From positions 83,651,756 to 83,715,755 of the forward strand of contig OX104112.1 in assembly GCA_944474755.1 (NCBI GenBank): DNA of 64,000 nucleotides. The letters run 5' to 3'. Positions within the stretch are counted from its first letter, which is position 1, and every line of letters begins with the position of its first letter. Source of the DNA: Limnoperna fortunei (lineage: Eukaryota > Mollusca > Bivalvia > Mytilida > Modiolidae). A program made the position numbers and the translations under genes. The notes under the pieces were generated by a model that saw nothing but the letters and a program-made list of their open reading frames with translations, searched no databases and was not told where the DNA came from. This document shows, piece after piece, positions 22,047 through 33,047 of this stretch.

Positions 22047-22364
22047 TATAGTTTTGTTGTTTTCTCCAATATCTTTTTAAAAAGACACGAACTACCAAAC
22101 CAGTCTAATGTCCGTCTGAGAATAGTATTCCCGATGAAGAGATGCAAATCTCTACGGTTTACTGTAAATCCGTTTTGCTAACAAGAATGTCGATTTCTCT
22201 CCCCATTTGATATTTATTCATAAACAAAGTGCTAGGGTGTGCTTTCAGTATAAACTAACACATTTTCACCTCAGCGGACGTCACATAAATATAAACTGCT
22301 GTAGTTTATCCCGACGTTGTTGAGAAGGTTTAAATATAGTTAATTTCATCTACTAACCTCAATG

Positions 22365-22439
22365 GGCCGGTTTAGCTCAGTTGGTTAGAGCGTCGTGCTA
22401 ATAACGCGAAGGCCGTGGGTTCGATCCCCATACTGGCCA
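22365..22439 (+). tRNA. tRNA-Ile-AAT: tRNA-Ile(AAT), copy 58, with an extra T and C to T (probable sequencing error)
   Basis: This copy is 75 nt. An extra T near 22372 and C to T at 22431 (last 3' T-stem base) would disturb the fold. Both lie at the start of the error-rich stretch. Spacer allele T. Confidence 0.8.
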
Positions 22440-22700
22440 TATAGTTTTGTTGTTTTCTCCAATATCTTTTTAAAAAGACACGAACTACCAAACCAGTCTA
22501 ATGTCCGTCTGAGAATAGTATTCCCGATGAAGAGATGCAAATCTCTACGGTTTACTGTAAATCCGTTTTGCTAACAAGAATGTCGATTTCTCTCCCCATT
22601 TGATATTTATTCATAAACAAAGTGCTAGGGTGTGCTTTCAGTATAAACTAACACATTTTTCACCTCAGCGGACGTCATAGTAAATATAAACTGCTGTAGT
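22365..22700 (+). other. Left boundary of the indel-rich stretch
   Basis: The first anomalies are an extra T in the tRNA acceptor/D junction near 22372, C to T at 22431, an extra T in an oligo-T run near 22660 and an inserted G near 22680. All four lie in one unit, while many units to the left have none. The stretch continues to about 30640. I read it as an assembly-quality boundary, not a biological one. Confidence 0.7.
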
Positions 22701-22760
22701 TTATCCCGACGTTGTTGAGAAGGTTTAAATATAGTTAATTTCATCTACTAACCCTCAATG

Positions 22761-22834
22761 GGCCGGTTAGCTCAGTTGGTTAGAGCGTCGTGCTAATAAC
22801 GCGAAGGCCGTGGGTTCGATCCCCACACTGGCCA
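22761..22834 (+). tRNA. tRNA-Ile-AAT: tRNA-Ile(AAT), copy 59
   Basis: The gene is consensus. The flanks have an extra C just upstream and an extra T in the second terminator tract. Spacer allele T. Confidence 0.95.
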
Positions 22835-23153
22835 TATAGTTTTGTTGTTTTTCTCCAATATCTTTTTAAAAAGACACGAACTACCAAACCAGTCTAATGT
22901 CCGTCTGAGAATAGTATTCCCGATGAAGAGATGCAAATCTCTACGGTTTACTGTAAATCCGTTTTGCTAACAAGAATGTCGATTTCTCTCCCCATTTGAT
23001 ATTTATTCATAAACAAAGTGCTAGGGTGTGCTTTCAGTATAAACTAACACATTTTCACCTCAGCGGACGTCATATAAATATAAACTGCTGTAGTTTATCC
23101 CGACGTTGTTGAGAAGGTTTAAATATAGTTAATTTCATCTACTAACCTCAATG

Positions 23154-23227
23154 GGCCGGTTAGCTCAGTTGGTTAGAGCGTCGTGCTAATAACGCGAAGG
23201 CCGTGGGTTCGATCCCCACACTGGCCA
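23154..23227 (+). tRNA. tRNA-Ile-AAT: tRNA-Ile(AAT), copy 60
   Basis: The gene is consensus. The spacer has an extra A in CGAAACTACC. Spacer allele C. Confidence 0.95.
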
Positions 23228-23546
23228 TATAGTTTTGTTGTTTTCTCCAATATCTTTTTAAAAAGACACGAAACTACCAAACCAGTCTAATGTCCGTCTG
23301 AGAATAGTATTCCCGATGAAGAGATGCAAATCTCTACGGTTTACTGTAAATCCGTTTTGCTAACAAGAATGTCGATTTCTCTCCCCATTTGATATTTATT
23401 CATAAACAAAGTGCTAGGGTGTGCTTTCAGTATAAACTAACACATTTTCACCTCAGCGGACGTCACATAAATATAAACTGCTGTAGTTTATCCCGACGTT
23501 GTTGAGAAGGTTTAAATATAGTTAATTTCATCTACTAACCTCAATG

Positions 23547-23621
23547 GGCCGGTTAGCTCAGTTGGTTAGAGCGTCGTGCTAATAACGCAAAGGCCGTGGG
23601 TTCGATCCCCACACTGGCCCA
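23547..23621 (+). tRNA. tRNA-Ile-AAT: tRNA-Ile(AAT), copy 61, with G to A and an extra C (probable sequencing error)
   Basis: G to A at 23589 unpairs part of the anticodon stem, and an extra C near 23620 lengthens the acceptor 3' strand to CTGGCCCA. Both are private and lie in the error-rich stretch. Spacer allele T. Confidence 0.8.
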
Positions 23622-23940
23622 TATAGTTTTGTTGTTTTCTCCAATATCTTTTTAAAAAGACACGAACTACCAAACCAGTCTAATGTCCGTCTGAGAATAG
23701 TATTCCCGATGAAGAGATGCAAATCTCTACGGTTTACTGTAAATCCGTTTTGCTAACAAGAATGTCGATTTCTCTCCCCATTTGATATTTATTCATAAAC
23801 AAAGTGCTAGGGTGTGCTTTCAGTAATAAACTAACACATTTTCACCTCAGCGGACGTCATATAAATATAAACTGCTGTAGTTTATCCCGACGTTGTTGAG
23901 AAGGTTTAAATATAGTTAATTTCATCTACTAACCTCAATG

Positions 23941-24014
23941 GGCCGGTTAGCTCAGTTGGTTAGAGCGTCGTGCTAATAACGCGAAGGCCGTGGGTTCGAT
24001 CCCCACACTGGCCA
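23941..24014 (+). tRNA. tRNA-Ile-AAT: tRNA-Ile(AAT), copy 62
   Basis: The gene is consensus. An extra A follows it directly, and the first terminator tract has five T. Spacer allele C. Confidence 0.95.
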
Positions 24015-24334
24015 ATATAGTTTTTGTTGTTTTCTCCAATATCTTTTTAAAAAGACACGAACTACCAAACCAGTCTAATGTCCGTCTGAGAATAGTATTC
24101 CCGATGAAGAGATGCAAATCTCTACGGTTTACTGTAAATCCGTTTTGCTAACAAGAATGTCGATTTCTCTCCCCATTTGATATTTATTCATAAACAAAGT
24201 GCTAGGGTGTGCTTTCAGTATAAACTAACACATTTTCACCTCAGCGGACGTCACATAAATATAAACTGCTGTAGTTTATCCCGACGTTGTTGAGAAGGTT
24301 TAAATATAGTTAATTTCATCTACTAACCTCAATG

Positions 24335-24409
24335 GGCCGGTTAGCTCAGTTGGTTAGAGCGTCGTGCTAATAAACGCGAAGGCCGTGGGTTCGATCCCCA
24401 CACTGGCCA
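24335..24409 (+). tRNA. tRNA-Ile-AAT: tRNA-Ile(AAT), copy 63, with an extra A in the anticodon loop (probable sequencing error)
   Basis: The anticodon loop reads CTAATAAA, eight bases, one more than normal. It is a homopolymer-type insertion in the error-rich stretch. Spacer allele T. Confidence 0.8.
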
Positions 24410-24728
24410 TATAGTTTTGTTGTTTTCTCCAATATCTTTTTAAAAAGACACGAACTACCAAACCAGTCTAATGTCCGTCTGAGAATAGTATTCCCGATGA
24501 AGAGATGCAAATCTCTACGGTTTACTGTAAATCCGTTTTGCTAACAAGAATGTCGATTTCTCTCCCCATTTGATATTTATTCATAAACAAAGTGCTAGGG
24601 TTGTGCTTTCAGTATAAACTAACACATTTTCACCTCAGCGGACGTCATATAAATATAAACTGCTGTAGTTTATCCCGACGTTGTTGAGAAGGTTTAAATA
24701 TAGTTAATTTCATCTACTAACCTCAATG

Positions 24729-24802
24729 GGCCGGTTAGCTCAGTTGGTTAGAGCGTCGTGCTAATAACGCGAAGGCCGTGGGTTCGATCCCCACACTGGC
24801 CA
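24729..24802 (+). tRNA. tRNA-Ile-AAT: tRNA-Ile(AAT), copy 64
   Basis: The gene is consensus. The second terminator tract has one extra T. Spacer allele C. Confidence 0.95.
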
Positions 24803-25121
24803 TATAGTTTTGTTGTTTTTCTCCAATATCTTTTTAAAAAGACACGAACTACCAAACCAGTCTAATGTCCGTCTGAGAATAGTATTCCCGATGAAGAGAT
24901 GCAAATCTCTACGGTTTACTGTAAATCCGTTTTGCTAACAAGAATGTCGATTTCTCTCCCCATTTGATATTTATTCATAAACAAAGTGCTAGGGTGTGCT
25001 TTCAGTATAAACTAACACATTTTCACCTCAGCGGACGTCACATAAATATAAACTGCTGTAGTTTATCCCGACGTTGTTGAGAAGGTTTAAATATAGTTAA
25101 TTTCATCTACTAACCTCAATG

Positions 25122-25195
25122 GGCCGGTTAGCTCAGTTGGTTAGAGCGTCGTGCTAATAACGCGAAGGCCGTGGGTTCGATCCCCACACTGGCCA
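25122..25195 (+). tRNA. tRNA-Ile-AAT: tRNA-Ile(AAT), copy 65
   Basis: The gene is consensus. The spacer has an extra C near 25237, A to T near 25269 and an extra T near 25491. Spacer allele T. Confidence 0.95.
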
Positions 25196-25515
25196 TATAG
25201 TTTTGTTGTTTTCTCCAATATCTTTTTAAAAAGACACCGAACTACCAAACCAGTCTAATGTCCGTCTGTGAATAGTATTCCCGATGAAGAGATGCAAATC
25301 TCTACGGTTTACTGTAAATCCGTTTTGCTAACAAGAATGTCGATTTCTCTCCCCATTTGATATTTATTCATAAACAAAGTGCTAGGGTGTGCTTTCAGTA
25401 TAAACTAACACATTTTCACCTCAGCGGACGTCATATAAATATAAACTGCTGTAGTTTATCCCGACGTTGTTGAGAAGGTTTAAATATAGTTTAATTTCAT
25501 CTACTAACCTCAATG

Positions 25516-25590
25516 GGCCGGTTAGCTCAGTTGGTTAGAGCGTCGTGCTAATAACGCGAAGGCCGTGGGTTCGATCCCCACACTGGGCCA
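25516..25590 (+). tRNA. tRNA-Ile-AAT: tRNA-Ile(AAT), copy 66, with an extra G in the acceptor (probable sequencing error)
   Basis: The acceptor 3' strand reads CTGGGCCA with one extra G. The spacer also has two extra C near 25827. Spacer allele C. Confidence 0.8.
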
Positions 25591-25910
25591 TATAGTTTTG
25601 TTGTTTTCTCCAATATCTTTTTAAAAAGACACGAACTACCAAACCAGTCTAATGTCCGTCTGAGAATAGTATTCCCGATGAAGAGATGCAAATCTCTACG
25701 GTTTACTGTAAATCCGTTTTGCTAACAAGAATGTCGATTTCTCTCCCCATTTGATATTTATTCATAAACAAAGTGCTAGGGTGTGCTTTCAGTATAAACT
25801 AACACATTTTCACCTCAGCGGACGTCCCACATAAATATAAACTGCTGTAGTTTATCCCGACGTTGTTGAGAAGGTTTAAATATAGTTAATTTCATCTACT
25901 AACCTCAATG

Positions 25911-25984
25911 GGCCGGTTAGCTCAGTTGGTTAGAGCGTCGTGCTAATAACGCGAAGGCCGTGGGTTCGATCCCCACACTGGCCA
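25911..25984 (+). tRNA. tRNA-Ile-AAT: tRNA-Ile(AAT), copy 67
   Basis: The gene is consensus. The spacer lacks one T and one A in homopolymer runs and gains a C near 26141, which fortuitously opens a 60-codon reading frame. Spacer allele T. Confidence 0.95.
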
Positions 25985-26301
25985 TATAGTTTTGTTGTTT
26001 CTCCAATATCTTTTTAAAAGACACGAACTACCAAACCAGTCTAATGTCCGTCTGAGAATAGTATTCCCGATGAAGAGATGCAAATCTCTACGGTTTACTG
26101 TAAATCCGTTTTGCTAACAAGAATGTCGATTTCTCTCCCCCATTTGATATTTATTCATAAACAAAGTGCTAGGGTGTGCTTTCAGTATAAACTAACACAT
26201 TTTCACCTCAGCGGACGTCATATAAATATAAACTGCTGTAGTTTATCCCGACGTTGTTGAGAAGGTTTAAATATAGTTAATTTCATCTACTAACCTCAAT
26301 G

Positions 26302-26375
26302 GGCCGGTTAGCTCAGTTGGTTAGAGCGTCGTGCTAATAACGCGAAGGCCGTGGGTTCGATCCCCACACTGGCCA
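26302..26375 (+). tRNA. tRNA-Ile-AAT: tRNA-Ile(AAT), copy 68
   Basis: Consensus gene and clean spacer inside the error-rich stretch. Spacer allele T. Confidence 0.96.
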
Positions 26376-26693
26376 TATAGTTTTGTTGTTTTCTCCAATA
26401 TCTTTTTAAAAAGACACGAACTACCAAACCAGTCTAATGTCCGTCTGAGAATAGTATTCCCGATGAAGAGATGCAAATCTCTACGGTTTACTGTAAATCC
26501 GTTTTGCTAACAAGAATGTCGATTTCTCTCCCCATTTGATATTTATTCATAAACAAAGTGCTAGGGTGTGCTTTCAGTATAAACTAACACATTTTCACCT
26601 CAGCGGACGTCATATAAATATAAACTGCTGTAGTTTATCCCGACGTTGTTGAGAAGGTTTAAATATAGTTAATTTCATCTACTAACCTCAATG

Positions 26694-26767
26694 GGCCGGT
26701 TAGCTCAGTTGGTTAGAGCGTCGTGCTAATAACGCGAAGGCCGTGGGTTCGATCCCCACACTGGCCA
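26694..26767 (+). tRNA. tRNA-Ile-AAT: tRNA-Ile(AAT), copy 69
   Basis: The gene is consensus. The spacer lacks one A in GAGAGGTTT near 27047. Spacer allele T. Confidence 0.95.
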
Positions 26768-27084
26768 TATAGTTTTGTTGTTTTCTCCAATATCTTTTTA
26801 AAAAGACACGAACTACCAAACCAGTCTAATGTCCGTCTGAGAATAGTATTCCCGATGAAGAGATGCAAATCTCTACGGTTTACTGTAAATCCGTTTTGCT
26901 AACAAGAATGTCGATTTCTCTCCCCATTTGATATTTATTCATAAACAAAGTGCTAGGGTGTGCTTTCAGTATAAACTAACACATTTTCACCTCAGCGGAC
27001 GTCATATAAATATAAACTGCTGTAGTTTATCCCGACGTTGTTGAGAGGTTTAAATATAGTTAATTTCATCTACTAACCTCAATG

Positions 27085-27158
27085 GGCCGGTTAGCTCAGT
27101 TGGTTAGAGCGTCGTGCTAATAACGCGAAGGCCGTGGGTTCGATCCCCACACTGGCCA
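27085..27158 (+). tRNA. tRNA-Ile-AAT: tRNA-Ile(AAT), copy 70
   Basis: The gene is consensus. The spacer has an extra T near 27380. Spacer allele T. Confidence 0.95.
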
Positions 27159-27477
27159 TATAGTTTTGTTGTTTTCTCCAATATCTTTTTAAAAAGACAC
27201 GAACTACCAAACCAGTCTAATGTCCGTCTGAGAATAGTATTCCCGATGAAGAGATGCAAATCTCTACGGTTTACTGTAAATCCGTTTTGCTAACAAGAAT
27301 GTCGATTTCTCTCCCCATTTGATATTTATTCATAAACAAAGTGCTAGGGTGTGCTTTCAGTATAAACTAACACATTTTTCACCTCAGCGGACGTCATATA
27401 AATATAAACTGCTGTAGTTTATCCCGACGTTGTTGAGAAGGTTTAAATATAGTTAATTTCATCTACTAACCTCAATG

Positions 27478-27551
27478 GGCCGGTTAGCTCAGTTGGTTAG
27501 AGCGTCGTGCTAATAACGCGAAGGCCGTGGGTTCGATCCCCACACTGGCCA
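27478..27551 (+). tRNA. tRNA-Ile-AAT: tRNA-Ile(AAT), copy 71
   Basis: The gene is consensus. The spacer lacks an A near 27587 and gains a T near 27771. Spacer allele C. Confidence 0.95.
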
Positions 27552-27869
27552 TATAGTTTTGTTGTTTTCTCCAATATCTTTTTAAAAGACACGAACTACC
27601 AAACCAGTCTAATGTCCGTCTGAGAATAGTATTCCCGATGAAGAGATGCAAATCTCTACGGTTTACTGTAAATCCGTTTTGCTAACAAGAATGTCGATTT
27701 CTCTCCCCATTTGATATTTATTCATAAACAAAGTGCTAGGGTGTGCTTTCAGTATAAACTAACACATTTTTCACCTCAGCGGACGTCACATAAATATAAA
27801 CTGCTGTAGTTTATCCCGACGTTGTTGAGAAGGTTTAAATATAGTTAATTTCATCTACTAACCTCAATG

Positions 27870-27943
27870 GGCCGGTTAGCTCAGTTGGTTAGAGCGTCGT
27901 GCTAATAATGCGAAGGCCGTGGGTTCGATCCCCACACTGGCCA
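27870..27943 (+). tRNA. tRNA-Ile-AAT: tRNA-Ile(AAT), copy 72, C to T in the anticodon stem
   Basis: C to T at 27909 turns the pair closing the anticodon loop from G-C to G-U. The first terminator tract has an extra T. It lies in the error-rich stretch, so it may not be real. Spacer allele C. Confidence 0.88.
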
Positions 27944-28262
27944 TATAGTTTTTGTTGTTTTCTCCAATATCTTTTTAAAAAGACACGAACTACCAAACCA
28001 GTCTAATGTCCGTCTGAGAATAGTATTCCCGATGAAGAGATGCAAATCTCTACGGTTTACTGTAAATCCGTTTTGCTAACAAGAATGTCGATTTCTCTCC
28101 CCATTTGATATTTATTCATAAACAAAGTGCTAGGGTGTGCTTTCAGTATAAACTAACACATTTTCACCTCAGCGGACGTCACATAAATATAAACTGCTGT
28201 AGTTTATCCCGACGTTGTTGAGAAGGTTTAAATATAGTTAATTTCATCTACTAACCTCAATG

Positions 28263-28336
28263 GGCCGGTTAGCTCAGTTGGTTAGAGCGTCGTGCTAATA
28301 ACGCGAAGGCCGTGGGTTCGATCCCCACACTGGCCA
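28263..28336 (+). tRNA. tRNA-Ile-AAT: tRNA-Ile(AAT), copy 73
   Basis: Consensus gene and spacer. Spacer allele T. Confidence 0.96.
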
Positions 28337-28654
28337 TATAGTTTTGTTGTTTTCTCCAATATCTTTTTAAAAAGACACGAACTACCAAACCAGTCTAATG
28401 TCCGTCTGAGAATAGTATTCCCGATGAAGAGATGCAAATCTCTACGGTTTACTGTAAATCCGTTTTGCTAACAAGAATGTCGATTTCTCTCCCCATTTGA
28501 TATTTATTCATAAACAAAGTGCTAGGGTGTGCTTTCAGTATAAACTAACACATTTTCACCTCAGCGGACGTCATATAAATATAAACTGCTGTAGTTTATC
28601 CCGACGTTGTTGAGAAGGTTTAAATATAGTTAATTTCATCTACTAACCTCAATG

Positions 28655-28728
28655 GGCCGGTTAGCTCAGTTGGTTAGAGCGTCGTGCTAATAACGCGAAG
28701 GCCGTGGGTTCGATCCCCACACTGGCCA
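28655..28728 (+). tRNA. tRNA-Ile-AAT: tRNA-Ile(AAT), copy 74
   Basis: The gene is consensus. The spacer has an extra T near 28990 and G to T near 29000. Spacer allele C. Confidence 0.95.
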
Positions 28729-29047
28729 TATAGTTTTGTTGTTTTCTCCAATATCTTTTTAAAAAGACACGAACTACCAAACCAGTCTAATGTCCGTCTG
28801 AGAATAGTATTCCCGATGAAGAGATGCAAATCTCTACGGTTTACTGTAAATCCGTTTTGCTAACAAGAATGTCGATTTCTCTCCCCATTTGATATTTATT
28901 CATAAACAAAGTGCTAGGGTGTGCTTTCAGTATAAACTAACACATTTTCACCTCAGCGGACGTCACATAAATATAAACTGCTGTAGTTTTATCCCGACGT
29001 TTTTGAGAAGGTTTAAATATAGTTAATTTCATCTACTAACCTCAATG

Positions 29048-29121
29048 GGCCGGTTAGCTCAGTTGGTTAGAGCGTCGTGCTAATAACGCGAAGGCCGTGG
29101 GTTCGATCCCCACACTGGCCA
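29048..29121 (+). tRNA. tRNA-Ile-AAT: tRNA-Ile(AAT), copy 75
   Basis: The gene is consensus. The spacer reads CTAGGTGTGTGC near 29312 with one extra base. Spacer allele T. Confidence 0.95.
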
Positions 29122-29440
29122 TATAGTTTTGTTGTTTTCTCCAATATCTTTTTAAAAAGACACGAACTACCAAACCAGTCTAATGTCCGTCTGAGAATAG
29201 TATTCCCGATGAAGAGATGCAAATCTCTACGGTTTACTGTAAATCCGTTTTGCTAACAAGAATGTCGATTTCTCTCCCCATTTGATATTTATTCATAAAC
29301 AAAGTGCTAGGTGTGTGCTTTCAGTATAAACTAACACATTTTCACCTCAGCGGACGTCATATAAATATAAACTGCTGTAGTTTATCCCGACGTTGTTGAG
29401 AAGGTTTAAATATAGTTAATTTCATCTACTAACCTCAATG

Positions 29441-29514
29441 GGCCGGTTAGCTCAGTTGGTTAGAGCGTCGTGCTAATAACGCGAAGGCCGTGGGTTCGAT
29501 CCCCACACTGGCCA
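29441..29514 (+). tRNA. tRNA-Ile-AAT: tRNA-Ile(AAT), copy 76
   Basis: The gene is consensus. The spacer has an extra A beside the C/T site near 29751. Spacer allele C. Confidence 0.95.
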
Positions 29515-29833
29515 TATAGTTTTGTTGTTTTCTCCAATATCTTTTTAAAAAGACACGAACTACCAAACCAGTCTAATGTCCGTCTGAGAATAGTATTCCC
29601 GATGAAGAGATGCAAATCTCTACGGTTTACTGTAAATCCGTTTTGCTAACAAGAATGTCGATTTCTCTCCCCATTTGATATTTATTCATAAACAAAGTGC
29701 TAGGGTGTGCTTTCAGTATAAACTAACACATTTTCACCTCAGCGGACGTCAACATAAATATAAACTGCTGTAGTTTATCCCGACGTTGTTGAGAAGGTTT
29801 AAATATAGTTAATTTCATCTACTAACCTCAATG

Positions 29834-29907
29834 GGCCGGTTAGCTCAGTTGGTTAGAGCGTCGTGCTAATACGCGAAGGCCGTGGGTTTCGATCCCCACA
29901 CTGGCCA
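29834..29907 (+). tRNA. tRNA-Ile-AAT: tRNA-Ile(AAT), copy 77, lost A and gained T (probable sequencing error)
   Basis: The anticodon loop lacks one A (CTAATA) near 29870 and the T loop gains one T near 29889. The two cancel in length but would spoil the fold if real. Further private indels follow near 29982, 30021, 30171 and 30190. Spacer allele T. Confidence 0.8.
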
Positions 29908-30225
29908 TATAGTTTTGTTGTTTTCTCCAATATCTTTTTAAAAAGACACGAACTACCAAACCAGTCTAATGTCCGTCTGAGCAATAGTATTCCCGATGAA
30001 GAGATGCAAATCTCTACGGTTACTGTAAATCCGTTTTGCTAACAAGAATGTCGATTTCTCTCCCCATTTGATATTTATTCATAAACAAAGTGCTAGGGTG
30101 TGCTTTCAGTATAAACTAACACATTTTCACCTCAGCGGACGTCATATAAATATAAACTGCTGTAGTTTATCCGACGTTGTTGAGAAGGTTTTAAATATAG
30201 TTAATTTCATCTACTAACCTCAATG

Positions 30226-30299
30226 GGCCGGTTAGCTCAGTTGGTTAGAGCGTCGTGCTAATAACGCGAAGGCCGTGGGTTCGATCCCCACACTGGCCA
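30226..30299 (+). tRNA. tRNA-Ile-AAT: tRNA-Ile(AAT), copy 78
   Basis: The gene is consensus. The spacer has A to T near 30547 and lacks a T near 30583. Spacer allele T. Confidence 0.95.
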
Positions 30300-30617
30300 T
30301 ATAGTTTTGTTGTTTTCTCCAATATCTTTTTAAAAAGACACGAACTACCAAACCAGTCTAATGTCCGTCTGAGAATAGTATTCCCGATGAAGAGATGCAA
30401 ATCTCTACGGTTTACTGTAAATCCGTTTTGCTAACAAGAATGTCGATTTCTCTCCCCATTTGATATTTATTCATAAACAAAGTGCTAGGGTGTGCTTTCA
30501 GTATAAACTAACACATTTTCACCTCAGCGGACGTCATATAAATATATACTGCTGTAGTTTATCCCGACGTTGTTGAGAAGGTTAAATATAGTTAATTTCA
30601 TCTACTAACCTCAATGG

Positions 30618-30695
30618 GGCCGGTTAGCTCAGTTAGTTGGTTAGAGCGTCGTGCTAATAACGCGAAGGCCGTGGGTTCGATCCCCACACTGGCCA
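30618..30695 (+). tRNA. tRNA-Ile-AAT: tRNA-Ile(AAT), copy 79, 4-nt duplication in the D arm
   Basis: The D loop reads CAGTTAGTTGGTTAGAGC, a tandem duplication of AGTT inside the A box, giving 78 nt. An extra G precedes the gene. This is the last anomaly of the error-rich stretch and the only multi-base change in it besides the CC insertion after copy 66. Spacer allele C. Confidence 0.8.
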
Positions 30696-31013
30696 TATAG
30701 TTTTGTTGTTTTCTCCAATATCTTTTTAAAAAGACACGAACTACCAAACCAGTCTAATGTCCGTCTGAGAATAGTATTCCCGATGAAGAGATGCAAATCT
30801 CTACGGTTTACTGTAAATCCGTTTTGCTAACAAGAATGTCGATTTCTCTCCCCATTTGATATTTATTCATAAACAAAGTGCTAGGGTGTGCTTTCAGTAT
30901 AAACTAACACATTTTCACCTCAGCGGACGTCACATAAATATAAACTGCTGTAGTTTATCCCGACGTTGTTGAGAAGGTTTAAATATAGTTAATTTCATCT
31001 ACTAACCTCAATG

Positions 31014-31087
31014 GGCCGGTTAGCTCAGTTGGTTAGAGCGTCGTGCTAATAACGCGAAGGCCGTGGGTTCGATCCCCACACTGGCCA
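31014..31087 (+). tRNA. tRNA-Ile-AAT: tRNA-Ile(AAT), copy 80
   Basis: Consensus sequence, the first clean unit after the error-rich stretch. Spacer C at 31325. Confidence 0.97.
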
Positions 31088-31405
31088 TATAGTTTTGTTG
31101 TTTTCTCCAATATCTTTTTAAAAAGACACGAACTACCAAACCAGTCTAATGTCCGTCTGAGAATAGTATTCCCGATGAAGAGATGCAAATCTCTACGGTT
31201 TACTGTAAATCCGTTTTGCTAACAAGAATGTCGATTTCTCTCCCCATTTGATATTTATTCATAAACAAAGTGCTAGGGTGTGCTTTCAGTATAAACTAAC
31301 ACATTTTCACCTCAGCGGACGTCACATAAATATAAACTGCTGTAGTTTATCCCGACGTTGTTGAGAAGGTTTAAATATAGTTAATTTCATCTACTAACCT
31401 CAATG

Positions 31406-31479
31406 GGCCGGTTAGCTCAGTTGGTTAGAGCGTCGTGCTAATAACGCGAAGGCCGTGGGTTCGATCCCCACACTGGCCA
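31406..31479 (+). tRNA. tRNA-Ile-AAT: tRNA-Ile(AAT), copy 81
   Basis: Consensus sequence. Spacer T at 31717. Confidence 0.97.
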
Positions 31480-31797
31480 TATAGTTTTGTTGTTTTCTCC
31501 AATATCTTTTTAAAAAGACACGAACTACCAAACCAGTCTAATGTCCGTCTGAGAATAGTATTCCCGATGAAGAGATGCAAATCTCTACGGTTTACTGTAA
31601 ATCCGTTTTGCTAACAAGAATGTCGATTTCTCTCCCCATTTGATATTTATTCATAAACAAAGTGCTAGGGTGTGCTTTCAGTATAAACTAACACATTTTC
31701 ACCTCAGCGGACGTCATATAAATATAAACTGCTGTAGTTTATCCCGACGTTGTTGAGAAGGTTTAAATATAGTTAATTTCATCTACTAACCTCAATG

Positions 31798-31871
31798 GGC
31801 CGGTTAGCTCAGTTGGTTAGAGCGTCGTGCTAATAACGCGAAGGCCGTGGGTTCGATCCCCACACTGGCCA
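31798..31871 (+). tRNA. tRNA-Ile-AAT: tRNA-Ile(AAT), copy 82
   Basis: Consensus sequence. Spacer T at 32109. Confidence 0.97.
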
Positions 31872-32189
31872 TATAGTTTTGTTGTTTTCTCCAATATCTT
31901 TTTAAAAAGACACGAACTACCAAACCAGTCTAATGTCCGTCTGAGAATAGTATTCCCGATGAAGAGATGCAAATCTCTACGGTTTACTGTAAATCCGTTT
32001 TGCTAACAAGAATGTCGATTTCTCTCCCCATTTGATATTTATTCATAAACAAAGTGCTAGGGTGTGCTTTCAGTATAAACTAACACATTTTCACCTCAGC
32101 GGACGTCATATAAATATAAACTGCTGTAGTTTATCCCGACGTTGTTGAGAAGGTTTAAATATAGTTAATTTCATCTACTAACCTCAATG

Positions 32190-32263
32190 GGCCGGTTAGC
32201 TCAGTTGGTTAGAGCGTCGTGCTAATAACGCGAAGGCCGTGGGTTCGATCCCCACACTGGCCA
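32190..32263 (+). tRNA. tRNA-Ile-AAT: tRNA-Ile(AAT), copy 83
   Basis: Consensus sequence. Spacer C at 32501, and private T to A at 32568. Confidence 0.97.
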
Positions 32264-32581
32264 TATAGTTTTGTTGTTTTCTCCAATATCTTTTTAAAAA
32301 GACACGAACTACCAAACCAGTCTAATGTCCGTCTGAGAATAGTATTCCCGATGAAGAGATGCAAATCTCTACGGTTTACTGTAAATCCGTTTTGCTAACA
32401 AGAATGTCGATTTCTCTCCCCATTTGATATTTATTCATAAACAAAGTGCTAGGGTGTGCTTTCAGTATAAACTAACACATTTTCACCTCAGCGGACGTCA
32501 CATAAATATAAACTGCTGTAGTTTATCCCGACGTTGTTGAGAAGGTTTAAATATAGTTAATTTCATCAACTAACCTCAATG

Positions 32582-32655
32582 GGCCGGTTAGCTCAGTTGG
32601 TTAGAGCGTCGTGCTAATAACGCGAAGGCCGTGGGTTCGATCCCCACACTGGCCA
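32582..32655 (+). tRNA. tRNA-Ile-AAT: tRNA-Ile(AAT), copy 84
   Basis: Consensus sequence. Spacer C at 32893. Confidence 0.97.
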
Positions 32656-32973
32656 TATAGTTTTGTTGTTTTCTCCAATATCTTTTTAAAAAGACACGAA
32701 CTACCAAACCAGTCTAATGTCCGTCTGAGAATAGTATTCCCGATGAAGAGATGCAAATCTCTACGGTTTACTGTAAATCCGTTTTGCTAACAAGAATGTC
32801 GATTTCTCTCCCCATTTGATATTTATTCATAAACAAAGTGCTAGGGTGTGCTTTCAGTATAAACTAACACATTTTCACCTCAGCGGACGTCACATAAATA
32901 TAAACTGCTGTAGTTTATCCCGACGTTGTTGAGAAGGTTTAAATATAGTTAATTTCATCTACTAACCTCAATG

Positions 32974-33047
32974 GGCCGGTTAGCTCAGTTGGTTAGAGCG
33001 TCGTGCTAATAACGCGAAGGCCGTGGGTTCGATCCCCACACTGGCCA
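32974..33047 (+). tRNA. tRNA-Ile-AAT: tRNA-Ile(AAT), copy 85
   Basis: Consensus sequence. Spacer T at 33285. Confidence 0.97.

Noticed and set aside
26078..26260. 60-codon open reading frame in the spacer after copy 67
   Set aside because: It exists only because a single extra C near 26141 shifts the frame in one unit of the error-rich stretch. The same spacer in other units stops early.
22365..30695. Calling copies 58, 61, 63, 66, 72, 77 and 79 tRNA pseudogenes
   Set aside because: Their defects are private, mostly homopolymer-type, and confined to a sharply bounded stretch where spacers show the same noise. Sequencing error is the simpler explanation.
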